This document shows, piece after piece, positions 1 through 7,818 of a DNA stretch of 26,764 bases. The position numbers and the translations under genes were made by a program. Position 1 is the first letter of the stretch, and every line of letters starts with the position of its first letter. This DNA comes from Methanomassiliicoccales archaeon PtaB.Bin134 (lineage in GTDB: Archaea; Thermoplasmatota; Thermoplasmata; Methanomassiliicoccales; UBA472): assembly GCA_002067045.1 (NCBI GenBank), contig MVPZ01000070.1:1-26764 (forward strand), read 5' to 3'. The notes beneath the pieces are model-generated. The model was given only the letters and a program-made list of their open reading frames with translations, did not search any database and was not told the origin of the DNA.

Positions 1-1
1 G

Positions 2-2791
2 GCGGCCAACGCATACCCGCCGACCATAACGCTGGCCCTGGACCCGCCGCTTTCCCAGATCTACAAGACCTCCAAGGTCACCATGGATCCAACGCGCCTT
101 CCGGACAGCGATACCGCCAACAGCGCCTACACGGTCCAGATCAACCTGCTGAGGGCCAATCAGGCCTGGTGGCTTCCGGGGAAGAACCACTACAGCCTGT
201 TCATTCCCGTGTTCACGGACTCCGGCAACAGCGGCACTGGTGAGACCTACTACAACCTGAACTACCAGTTCAACATCACCGCGCCCAAGACCACCACCGA
301 TATCGTGGCCAGCATTGGCTCCGGGTCCTACACCTGGAGCGCTTCCGGGGCCACCTGGGACGACAACGGTCTGGCCTGGTTCAAGAACGGGGAGAGGTTC
401 GATCAATGGGACCGCATCAACATCGACACGAGCACCTATGACGGCCCCATCGGCATGGAGCTGGTGGATGTGGATAACGACGGCCGCAAGGACCTGGTGG
501 TAGGGTACCAGGACAACACCGTGGCCATCGCCTGGTACCGGAACGAGAAGGTGGACGGGTCCAAATGGTCCACGTTGCCATACATCATCGCGACACCCTT
601 CGATGCCCTGGCCGGAACCCAAAGGTCCGGCGGTAGCAATGAAAATTCAAAGGACACGCGGAATGAGGACGTGAGCGTTTACAGAAGCGCCTCATGGGGA
701 ACCAACGGGTTCATCACCGACTATTACAACCTGAATGAGATAGTTGGCGCCATAAAGTCTGGCGACTTCAATGGCGATGGTAAGTTGGACCTGGTGGCCT
801 CCTTCATGCACCCGGTCGTTTGGACCACCGCGAGCAGCGAGGGAGGTGCCGACTATGGGAACTCGTTCGGCATGTTCTTCAACCGGGGCATCTACGTGTT
901 CTGGAATGACGGGTCCTGGACCAAGACGCAAATAACCGGGACCAACCTCTACACCAACCAGGATGCCAATCCCGCGGCCCTTGATCTGGCCGTGGGCGAC
1001 CTCAACCGGGATGGCGTGGACGATATCGTTGCCGTGTACGAAACCGGCGTCACCAAGATATGGCTGAACCAATGGAAGCAGGTGATCGGTAACTCCGCGA
1101 ATCCCAAGAGCGATGCCTTCGGCGTCGGATCCCTGGTCCCGTCCAGCAACGTACCGACCATTCCGGGAACAGATCCGTGGGACCACGTTCAGAGGTCCCC
1201 CTCGGTGGTACTGGCCGACGTGGACCGCAATGGCTACCTGGACATTGTCAGGACATCAACAGCGATCGGCTCGGGGGTCAGCTCAGTATACATGATCCGC
1301 ACCATGCCCACAACCCCGACCGAAGTGGTGGCCACGCCCAACGACGATTACGGCGTGGGGTCCGAACCGAGCGCCTCGGTGACCGGCACCCTTTCGGACA
1401 TCAGCTCCTTGGACGCCAATTACATGGCGCTGACGGAAGTATACAAGAACACCTCGGTGATCCTCGGGCTTCCGAACGCGAAGCAGGTGACCAACCCCAA
1501 CCCCGATGACACGTTCCAGAACCTGGACGATCTCAAGCATGATGACGGGATCACCTACAACGTCAATGCCCTGCAGACCATGCACATAAGCAGCTTCCTG
1601 ACGGATAGCACCTACTCGACGAAACCGATAACCGAGGTCACCCTCAGGGTCAAGTATTCGGCGACCGCGGATTACAGCGGAAACAACTACGTGCGATATT
1701 CGCTGGATGGAACGACATATTTGGACACGTCCTTCCAGCCCAGCAGCTCTTCCCTCAACGTCAACGCAACGTTCGATCTGCTGGCCCAAGGCGTCGACAC
1801 CTGGAGCGAGATATCCTCGTTCCGCGCCATGTTCATCAACAACGGGGCGGTCGGCACGGTCCAGTTCGACTACCTGCGCTTGGAGGTGAGGTTCGCCGAG
1901 ACGCGCTGGTTGGAGTACATATTCGAGATACCGAACGCTCCCACGCAGATCACCCATCAGATGAGCATGTCCGCGTATACGCTCACGGCTGGTGAGGACT
2001 TCGAGGTCTGGTACTCCACGGACGGCACCATCTGGTACCCGGCCTTCATCTTCAATGAGACCGTTGAGGCACTGAACCAGATCATGCTTCCGCACACTAC
2101 CAATTCGCTATACTATGTGAAGGTCATAGCGATCGATTCGTCCCTTGGCGACGTCACCAACGACACGCTGATGGTCAACCTCCTATCGATAGCCCACAGG
2201 ACCGACCGCGTGTACTGGCCCGGGCCGCTGATGTCCGTCTCGTTCACGGTCGGCTCCGGTGAGCACATCACCTGCCTGGCCGTGGCGGACGTGGGGAGCG
2301 GCGCCATCGATCCTAAGCCGGACCGGTGGCCCGACATCATAGTTGGCACATCGAACGTGGGCAGCGGGACCAACACCAGGACCCTGATGATCTCCACCAA
2401 CAACGGAGGGGTAAGCTTCGACAGTCCGATCTCCGTGATAACCACCCAGCTGGCCGCGGCCGTGGGCAACAACAATGGCATCTACAACTCCCAGGCGTTG
2501 GCCATCGGTGACTTCAACGGGGACGGCTATCCGGACATCGCTCTGACCATAGGCTTCGCACCGGGACGTAGCGGCGGGACCGCGCCATCCATCTGGCTGT
2601 ACCGCAACGATCCGCTGGTGGGAGGCTGGCAATGGGGCGAGCAATCCCTGAACCAGCTGTCCGGTAGCGAGTCTGTCATCAACATACAGGCGGGCAACGT
2701 CGATCTGACCATACTGTACCCCATATTCGGGGTGCTGGGGCTGGTGGCCATGGAAGGCGCCATAAGGAGGGTGGACCGTAGGCGCAAGTGA
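2..2791 (+). CDS. VCBS/FG-GAP repeat surface protein, 5' end outside window
   Basis: The reading frame is open from the first bases of the window, so the N-terminus is missing; the first internal ATG is at 83. Counting from that ATG, DxDxDG-type calcium-binding loops of the VCBS/FG-GAP beta-propeller kind occur near residues 129 (DVDNDGRKD), 228 (DFNGDGKLD), 306 (DLNRDGVDD), 378 (DVDRNGYLD) and 811 (DFNGDGYPD), with a degenerate one near 733. Between residues about 430 and 720 are beta-rich segments without these loops. The C-terminus has a hydrophobic stretch (LTILYPIFGVLGLVAMEGAI) followed by the basic tail RRVDRRRK, a typical C-terminal membrane anchor with the bulk of the protein outside the cell. 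It is probably an extracellular adhesion or scaffold protein; the ligand cannot be told from sequence. It ends 22 nt before the next gene's first usable start. Confidence 0.8.
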   Translation, partial: AANAYPPTITLALDPPLSQIYKTSKVTMDPTRLPDSDTANSAYTVQINLLRANQAWWLPGKNHYSLFIPVFTDSGNSGTGETYYNLNYQFNITAPKTTTDIVASIGSGSYTWSASGATWDDNGLAWFKNGERFDQWDRINIDTSTYDGPIGMELVDVDNDGRKDLVVGYQDNTVAIAWYRNEKVDGSKWSTLPYIIATPFDALAGTQRSGGSNENSKDTRNEDVSVYRSASWGTNGFITDYYNLNEIVGAIKSGDFNGDGKLDLVASFMHPVVWTTASSEGGADYGNSFGMFFNRGIYVFWNDGSWTKTQITGTNLYTNQDANPAALDLAVGDLNRDGVDDIVAVYETGVTKIWLNQWKQVIGNSANPKSDAFGVGSLVPSSNVPTIPGTDPWDHVQRSPSVVLADVDRNGYLDIVRTSTAIGSGVSSVYMIRTMPTTPTEVVATPNDDYGVGSEPSASVTGTLSDISSLDANYMALTEVYKNTSVILGLPNAKQVTNPNPDDTFQNLDDLKHDDGITYNVNALQTMHISSFLTDSTYSTKPITEVTLRVKYSATADYSGNNYVRYSLDGTTYLDTSFQPSSSSLNVNATFDLLAQGVDTWSEISSFRAMFINNGAVGTVQFDYLRLEVRFAETRWLEYIFEIPNAPTQITHQMSMSAYTLTAGEDFEVWYSTDGTIWYPAFIFNETVEALNQIMLPHTTNSLYYVKVIAIDSSLGDVTNDTLMVNLLSIAHRTDRVYWPGPLMSVSFTVGSGEHITCLAVADVGSGAIDPKPDRWPDIIVGTSNVGSGTNTRTLMISTNNGGVSFDSPISVITTQLAAAVGNNNGIYNSQALAIGDFNGDGYPDIALTIGFAPGRSGGTAPSIWLYRNDPLVGGWQWGEQSLNQLSGSESVINIQAGNVDLTILYPIFGVLGLVAMEGAIRRVDRRRK

Positions 2792-2813
2792 GGGCGGTCG
2801 AGCGCGGTTCGAC

Positions 2814-3971
2814 GTGGCCGTCTCCGGGGGCGGCCCAGCCGGCTCCTACTGCGCATATCTTTGCGCCCAGGCAGGCCTATCGACGGTGTTGATAGAGCGG
2901 GAGGAGCTTCCCTGGACCAAGGTGTGTGCCGGGGGGGTGCTGATGAGGGCGGCCTCCCGGCTGGACTTTCCGATCCCCGAGGGGCTGATCGAGAAGGAGG
3001 TGCGCGGCTTCCGCATCATCGGGGATGATTTCCAGGAAAGGTTCCGATTCGATCGCTGCCTGACCTATACGGTGGACCGCACCAACCTCGACCGCTACCT
3101 GTTCCAACAGGCTGAAAAGGTAGGGGCGGCGGTCATGTCCGGAACCACCGTCCAGAGCATCCGCGAGGGGGACCTGGTGGAACTGACCACCGCCGCCGGG
3201 GTGGTAAGTGCCAGATGCGCGATCATCGCCGAAGGGGCCACCAGCGGCAACGCCCGACGGCTGTTCGGTCCCCCGCCCAGGCGGGGCATGGCCATGGGCG
3301 TGCGCTCCATACTGCGAACGGACGATGAGCCCCCTGACGAGATCGAGGTGCACATGCTCGACGCTCCCCCCCGTTTCATCAAACGCTATCCCATGTTCCC
3401 GCTCATGGGGTGGATGTTCCCCTATCATGGCCGGGCCAATTTCGGGGTTGGAGGGCATGGGTACTCCAAGGCAGCTCTTCACGACGGGCTGAGCAGGGTG
3501 ATAGCAAAAAGTTCGGCCAGGGCCGCCGAGGACCTGCCGCCAGCCTCACATCCCATACCCATCCTTCCCCGCTCCCGGATATCCTCGCGCAGGATCATGC
3601 TGGTGGGGGACAGCGCGGGGCTGGTGAGCCCTCTCAGCGGAGAGGGGCTGTCCCACGGTCTGGCCAGCTCCATACTGGCCAGCCGCGCGGCGGTGGATCT
3701 CATCAACGGAAATGCCGGTTCCACAAGCGGTTACGAGCGGGCGGTCAAGGACACCATCATCCGCGACATCATGGCCGCCGCAGCAATATCTCCGGTGCTG
3801 CATTGGCTGCTGGGAGTGGTGGACGCCGGGACCTTCTTCAGGATCATCAAGGACGAAGCGCCCTACGTGGAGGCCTGGACCAGGATGGCCTCCGGGGAGG
3901 AGGATTGGCGCAAACTGCTGTTGATGACCATGACACGGTTCCATCGCCTGTTCTTCCGTTCCCTGCCCTAG
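2814..3971 (+). CDS. geranylgeranyl reductase family FAD oxidoreductase
   Basis: The protein has 385 residues. The N-terminus carries the dinucleotide-binding motif SGGGPAGS (residues 4-11), then a VCAGGV segment near residue 38 that resembles the KxCGGG motif of the family. The second FAD motif GDSAGLVSPLSGEG lies near residue 264. This is the pattern of geranylgeranyl reductases, which in archaea saturate the isoprenoid chains of membrane lipids (digeranylgeranylglycerophospholipid reductase); other isoprenoid substrates are possible. GTG 2814 is the only ATG/GTG/TTG in this frame after an in-frame TAA at 2763, and it begins inside the first beta strand: the usual acidic residue before it (FDV) would be untranslated. 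No clear Shine-Dalgarno precedes it. The 3' end overlaps the convergent prenyltransferase gene in a shared CTAG. Confidence 0.8.
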   Translation: MAVSGGGPAGSYCAYLCAQAGLSTVLIEREELPWTKVCAGGVLMRAASRLDFPIPEGLIEKEVRGFRIIGDDFQERFRFDRCLTYTVDRTNLDRYLFQQAEKVGAAVMSGTTVQSIREGDLVELTTAAGVVSARCAIIAEGATSGNARRLFGPPPRRGMAMGVRSILRTDDEPPDEIEVHMLDAPPRFIKRYPMFPLMGWMFPYHGRANFGVGGHGYSKAALHDGLSRVIAKSSARAAEDLPPASHPIPILPRSRISSRRIMLVGDSAGLVSPLSGEGLSHGLASSILASRAAVDLINGNAGSTSGYERAVKDTIIRDIMAAAAISPVLHWLLGVVDAGTFFRIIKDEAPYVEAWTRMASGEEDWRKLLLMTMTRFHRLFFRSLP

Positions 3972-5638
3972 AGCGTTCCCAAGAACCGCAGCGCCGCATA
4001 GATCATGCCCACAAGGGCGATCGGCATCACGGAGATCGAGCTCATCCTCTTCCTGAACCGTATCGCCGCCCCGATCCCCAGGGCCGGAAAGACCAGCAGG
4101 TCCAACAGGTCATTGAACAGCGCCAAAGGGGCCAAGGCGGACAGGAGGATGAGCAGGGAGACATACCCCGCCCCCTTCTCCAGCCCGAAGACGGTGTATA
4201 TGGTCCTGACCTTTCCCGCGGCATCCTCCTGATACCCGTCGACATCGGTGATCATCGATCCCACCACCAGGCCGATGAACATGAAGGCTCCCACGACTAC
4301 CGTGTCCAGCACGAGGGCCGGTTCGATCACCTCGCCGGTAAGATATGCAACGTCCCCCACCGTACCGATCTCACTGTAAGGGGCGGAGGCCCCGTAGAGG
4401 AAGGCCAGGAAGGTCCCCATCCCAATGAGCAATGGGCTGAGAAGGGCCTTCTTGAAACGAACGGGGGAGAAGGAGTAGACGAAGGCCATGCCCAGTATGG
4501 CCGCCATGATCGCGAACTGCTGAAGGCTCAGCAGCAGGGACACCCCCAGCACCACGATGGCCAGCACGGCCGATACCTCCTGGAGCATCCTGGGGGAGAT
4601 CAGGCCGGAGGCCAGCACCCGGCCCCGCTTGAGGGGCGAATCCCAGTGCCGGTCGCTCAGGTCGTTCCAGATCACGCTCACCTGCCAGGCGAGGACCGCA
4701 GTGACCACGGTGGGCAATGCATAAGCGATGTTGACCCAGAACGGGCGGTCCAGTATACGTATGATCAGGTCCCCGCCCCCGGAGCTCTGCCAACCGAATG
4801 CTATCCCCGCTGCCACTATCGCGGTGAAGAATGCGGTCTGATAGGGGCGGAGGGCCCCCCTCTCCTTCCAGAACCTGCCGTGAAGCGCGATAAAGCTCAG
4901 CGCCAGGACCAGGATGACCGATGCCATGTAGAAATATGAGAAGATGAACATGTGGAACTGCACGTATCTGGTGCTGTCAAAGTTCGGGAATACCGGGATC
5001 CCGGCCTCCGAACCCACCGGAAGGTAGGTCCCAGGGGTGCCCAGCACGAACATCGAGGCCACGGTGAAGATGGCCATTCCGCCCAGCCTGAGGGCCAGCA
5101 CCCCCCGTCCCTGAACATCCACCAGATCGCCCCGGTGCCTCCAGAACACATAGGCGAACAGGGCGAAGAGCACCACTATGACCTCGATCCCCTGCCCGGG
5201 ATGGAACGAGTCGCCCCCCAGCAGGAAGAAGGCGGCAAGGAAATCCGTCCAGGAGAAATAGGCGTAATTTACGCTCTGGCCAAAGATGAAATGATCGATC
5301 CAGGGGGGTATGATGATGATCCAGTAGTAGCAGTTCGTATAATTGATGCACCTGCGCAGGCCGGAACCGGAGAACACCTTGAGGATGATGACCAGCCCAA
5401 GGTAGGTCAGTATGAAGAAGGCCACATGGTGGGCGATGCTGAAGATCCACGGATGAGGGGTCCCCACGAAGGCCTGGTCCAGGAGGAAGTACTCCGACAG
5501 GTCCCTTGCCAAGGCCACCAGGGCCACGTATAGGAAGGTCTGCCACAGGTTCAGACGGTCCTTCTCCAACCATTCGGAGAGGGCGTCCACCTTTTCGGTG
5601 AACGATCGACCAAGAGTCATCCCCTCCCCCCTATCCAT
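3968..5638 (-). CDS. UbiA-type prenyltransferase with extra N-terminal membrane domain
   Basis: This is a 556-residue polytopic membrane protein. The C-terminal half (from about residue 290) is a UbiA-superfamily prenyltransferase domain with both Asp-rich motifs: NDLSDRHWD (N325, D326, D329, D333) and DVDGYQED (D465, D467, D472), which bind Mg-pyrophosphate of the prenyl donor. Usual UbiA proteins have about 280-310 residues, so roughly 250 residues with five or six hydrophobic segments are added at the N-terminus. Their function is not recognised. The family attaches prenyl chains to quinones, hemes, chlorophylls or archaeal glycerolipids; the substrate here is unknown. The start at ATG 5638 is supported by a TATA-like GATAAATAG about 27 nt upstream, implying a leaderless transcript. 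The convergent neighbour is a geranylgeranyl reductase, a plausible functional partner in isoprenoid metabolism. Confidence 0.75.
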   Translation of the reverse strand: MDRGEGMTLGRSFTEKVDALSEWLEKDRLNLWQTFLYVALVALARDLSEYFLLDQAFVGTPHPWIFSIAHHVAFFILTYLGLVIILKVFSGSGLRRCINYTNCYYWIIIIPPWIDHFIFGQSVNYAYFSWTDFLAAFFLLGGDSFHPGQGIEVIVVLFALFAYVFWRHRGDLVDVQGRGVLALRLGGMAIFTVASMFVLGTPGTYLPVGSEAGIPVFPNFDSTRYVQFHMFIFSYFYMASVILVLALSFIALHGRFWKERGALRPYQTAFFTAIVAAGIAFGWQSSGGGDLIIRILDRPFWVNIAYALPTVVTAVLAWQVSVIWNDLSDRHWDSPLKRGRVLASGLISPRMLQEVSAVLAIVVLGVSLLLSLQQFAIMAAILGMAFVYSFSPVRFKKALLSPLLIGMGTFLAFLYGASAPYSEIGTVGDVAYLTGEVIEPALVLDTVVVGAFMFIGLVVGSMITDVDGYQEDAAGKVRTIYTVFGLEKGAGYVSLLILLSALAPLALFNDLLDLLVFPALGIGAAIRFRKRMSSISVMPIALVGMIYAALRFLGTL

Positions 5639-5660
5639 ATCCTACCAAACACTATCCGGG

Positions 5661-6293
5661 CTATTTATCGTCTCGCGTGGAATAATGCCTCTCCAGCTCA
5701 GAAGCGAACCCCTCGTAGCGCTCCAGCTCCACCGCGATCAGGAGGGTGTGGCGTGAGCCTAGGGCGTCGATCGATGCCAAGGCCATGTGGGCCTCCCTCT
5801 CCTGGTTGAGCATGGACAGCCCCCTCCCCCCGTTCACCTTGCGGTCGTAATCAAGAACGAACGATTCCGCGCTCTCCATGTCGAAGCGCTTCCTGGCGAT
5901 GCGGCGGGAGAAGAAAGATTCCTTGACCAGCTCCAGTCCGCCGATGAGCTCGCAGTAACGGTCGGAGAACAGCTCCTCGTTCATGTCCAGGGGGATGATC
6001 GGTATGCCCAGCTCTCCGGCGACCTTCAAGGCCTCCAGATAGCAGGGCGGAGGCAGCTGCACCTCCCCGAACTCCTGCAGCCCTGCGCTATATGCCTCCT
6101 CCAGCTCGCTGAGCTCGATCTCCTCGCCGCCATAGGCCCTGAGGCCCTCCAGCTCCTCCCTGGATATGGAGATGCCCACGGCCTCCGGGCGGACCTCCAG
6201 GATCGCCGAGCGCACCTTCTCGCGTTCGCTTACCAGCCCCTTGATCACAGGCAGAACGAAAACCTTGGAACCGTTCAGATCAATCTCTCGCAT
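5661..6293 (-). CDS. TraB-like domain protein (weak family assignment)
   Basis: The product has 210 residues, is soluble and has no signal peptide. The layout resembles the TraB/PrgY fold family: an N-terminal strand and helix ending in RPEAVGISIS, a helix then strand LGIPIIPLDM near residue 97, and a C-terminal NQEREAHMALAS followed by the strand HTLLIAVELE. In TraB proteins these positions usually read RPDxVxVELD, LIDRDI, DERDxYMA and VVGAGH. The Gly-His of the last motif is absent here, so any catalytic role is doubtful. The ATG at 6293 overlaps the end of the upstream HTH regulator gene by 14 nt, so the two are translationally coupled. The TAG stop lies within the TATA-like element of the downstream UbiA gene. 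No function is assigned. Confidence 0.4.
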   Translation of the reverse strand: MREIDLNGSKVFVLPVIKGLVSEREKVRSAILEVRPEAVGISISREELEGLRAYGGEEIELSELEEAYSAGLQEFGEVQLPPPCYLEALKVAGELGIPIIPLDMNEELFSDRYCELIGGLELVKESFFSRRIARKRFDMESAESFVLDYDRKVNGGRGLSMLNQEREAHMALASIDALGSRHTLLIAVELERYEGFASELERHYSTRDDK

Positions 6294-7239
6294 CCACTTC
6301 GCTCCGGGCGTTGACCATCTTGCGCAGGCGCTCCGATTCGTGTATCTTCTTCAGCTCGTCGCGTCCGATGAGCGCCGTGCCCTCGATGCTGTGCCTGGTG
6401 TGTAAACGCTCGATGAATATAACCGATTCCTTCCCGGTGATGCGCGAGATGTCCGAGACCACCTTGGCCTTGTCCGCCAGCTTGGCCTCGTCCTTGCCCA
6501 GGCCGGTGAGTATCAGCAGGTCACGGTCCACCGTAAGAGCCTCGAACGGGCACTTCTCGGTGGGCTTGACCATCAGCCCCAGCTGCATCAGCATGGAGTA
6601 TATGTTCTTGCTGAAATCATCGCATCTCTCCATGTCCAGCGGCCTGGCGCCCTGCGCCGGGGGCCGGTAGCCCATGGGGTCCACCGGCACCACGATCTGC
6701 TTGCCCAGGTACTCCTCCAGGCGGAGGGCCGCATCGATCATGGCCCCCATGCCCGCCTCGTACATCTGTATGGTCCGCCGTGAGACCCCAGCCACCTCCG
6801 CCAGGGTGCCCAGGCTGACCCCCTTCTCCTCCCGGATAAGATGCAGCAGCTCGTTGTCCAGGCGGACATACAGGCCGCCGGGGGCGGCGAAGATGAACGG
6901 AGGCTCATCCTCCATCAACAGGTCCTTCATGGTGAAGAGGGCGATTATGGGGATGTCGAAGCGCGAGTACACTATGCCCTGCTCCAGCTCACCAGAGCCG
7001 GAGCGCTCGCCCACCAGCATGATCGATCCGCCCAATGCCTCAGCCAAGACCTTCAGCTCCTCGGCGTTCTCCTTGGAGAACGCGTCGATGTTCGTCAGCA
7101 CCTTCACCAGCATCAGGCTGCGGTCCCTGCGTGCAACTATGTCGAAGGCTATGCTCCTCAGCTTGAGGGGCATGGAGGCGTGGAAACCCGAGCGCAGCAG
7201 AAGTTCGCGCACGGACCGGATCAGCTCATCGCGCTGCAC
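6280..7239 (-). CDS. archaeal HTH-type transcriptional regulator (COG1395 type)
   Basis: The protein has 319 residues and starts with GTG. Residues about 1-115 form an alpha/beta domain resembling a nuclease-like or sensor module (FDIVARRDRSLMLVKVLTN). Residues about 128-180 are a Cro/cI-type helix-turn-helix (GVSLGTLAEVAGVSRRTIQM). Residues 200-319 are a second alpha/beta domain. This three-part order and length match the conserved archaeal regulators annotated as COG1395; their target genes are unknown. The start is supported by the TATA box TTATATAG centred 27 nt upstream of GTG 7239, predicting a leaderless mRNA. It is the first gene of a two-gene unit with the TraB-like gene, which it overlaps by 14 nt. 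Confidence 0.75.
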   Translation of the reverse strand: MQRDELIRSVRELLLRSGFHASMPLKLRSIAFDIVARRDRSLMLVKVLTNIDAFSKENAEELKVLAEALGGSIMLVGERSGSGELEQGIVYSRFDIPIIALFTMKDLLMEDEPPFIFAAPGGLYVRLDNELLHLIREEKGVSLGTLAEVAGVSRRTIQMYEAGMGAMIDAALRLEEYLGKQIVVPVDPMGYRPPAQGARPLDMERCDDFSKNIYSMLMQLGLMVKPTEKCPFEALTVDRDLLILTGLGKDEAKLADKAKVVSDISRITGKESVIFIERLHTRHSIEGTALIGRDELKKIHESERLRKMVNARSEVDARD

Positions 7240-7261
7240 GTGCTGTAATTCGCTATAACTT

Positions 7262-7269
7262 CTATATAA
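7262..7269 (-). promoter_or_regulatory. TATA box of the COG1395-type regulator
   Basis: The minus strand reads TTATATAG, centred 27 nt upstream of the GTG start at 7239. That is the canonical archaeal TATA-to-initiation distance, so transcription should begin at or next to the start codon. Confidence 0.55.
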
Positions 7270-7277
7270 CCATTGTC

Positions 7278-7304
7278 AAGAAAAAGAAAGGGGGCCAGGG
7301 CCCC
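7278..7304 (-). terminator. hairpin plus pyrimidine-tract terminator after hsp20
   Basis: Directly after the Hsp20 stop codon the minus strand has a GGGGC/GCCCC stem with a four-base loop (7291-7304), followed by the pyrimidine tract CTTTCTTTTTCTTG (7277-7290). T-rich tracts are the main archaeal termination signal. This would end the proteostasis operon just before the divergent-side promoter at 7262. Confidence 0.5.
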
Positions 7305-7814
7305 TCAGCCAATGCTTATCTTCGTACCCCTGGGTATCGGAGGCGTCTTGTCCATCAGCACCGTCAGCACCCCGTTGCGATACTCCGCGGAAGCGCTGTC
7401 GGCCCTCACATCGCAAGGCAGGTCCAGGCTCTTGCAGAAGCGCTTGCGCTCCGTGTCCACGGAGATGGTAAGCTGGCGGTCCTCGGCCCGCAGGTCGATG
7501 TCCTCCTTCTCCACTCCCGGAAGCTCCACGATGACCCGTACCCGGTCCTCCTCCTCCACCACGTCCGTCAGGGGCTCGCGGCAGCTGGTGTCCGGAGGGA
7601 GCCCGCCCGCCCTGGGCACGTTCCCGAACTCCTGCACCACCGGGCGGCCGTCCGCGCCAGTGCGCATCGAGAACCCGTACACCAATGGATCGCTCCCGGT
7701 GCCGCGCAGGGCCGCCTCCATCAGACGGTCCATGCGCTCCCGCATTAACTCAAACTCGTCATCGAAGGAATGGAACATGCCGTTCCAATCATCGTCACGT
7801 CTGACCTTCCTCAT
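7305..7814 (-). CDS. Hsp20/alpha-crystallin small heat-shock protein (second copy)
   Basis: The product has 169 residues. An N-terminal helical region (residues 1-45, rich in D, E, R and M) precedes an alpha-crystallin domain of about 90 residues that begins at REPLTDVVEEEDRVRVIVELPGV. That VxxELPGV strand and the later EYRNGVLTVLMDK (GVLTV) are family signatures; the usual Hsp20 form is GVLxxxxPK. A short C-terminal tail ends in KISIG, an IxI/V-like oligomerisation motif. Such proteins hold unfolding clients in soluble complexes. The ATG is preceded by GAGGTGAT with good spacing and lies 4 nt after the Cdc48 stop codon, so it is co-transcribed and probably translationally coupled with Cdc48. 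The second Hsp20 in this cluster is clearly divergent in sequence and not a recent duplicate. Confidence 0.9.
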   Translation of the reverse strand: MRKVRRDDDWNGMFHSFDDEFELMRERMDRLMEAALRGTGSDPLVYGFSMRTGADGRPVVQEFGNVPRAGGLPPDTSCREPLTDVVEEEDRVRVIVELPGVEKEDIDLRAEDRQLTISVDTERKRFCKSLDLPCDVRADSASAEYRNGVLTVLMDKTPPIPRGTKISIG

Positions 7815-7818
7815 CTCA

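Noticed and set aside
3410..4939. A 509-codon plus-strand open frame
   Set aside because: It lies out of frame inside the reductase and antisense to the prenyltransferase, both with clear motifs; its translation is low-complexity, rich in Gly, His, Gln and Arg, as expected of a GC-rich shadow frame.
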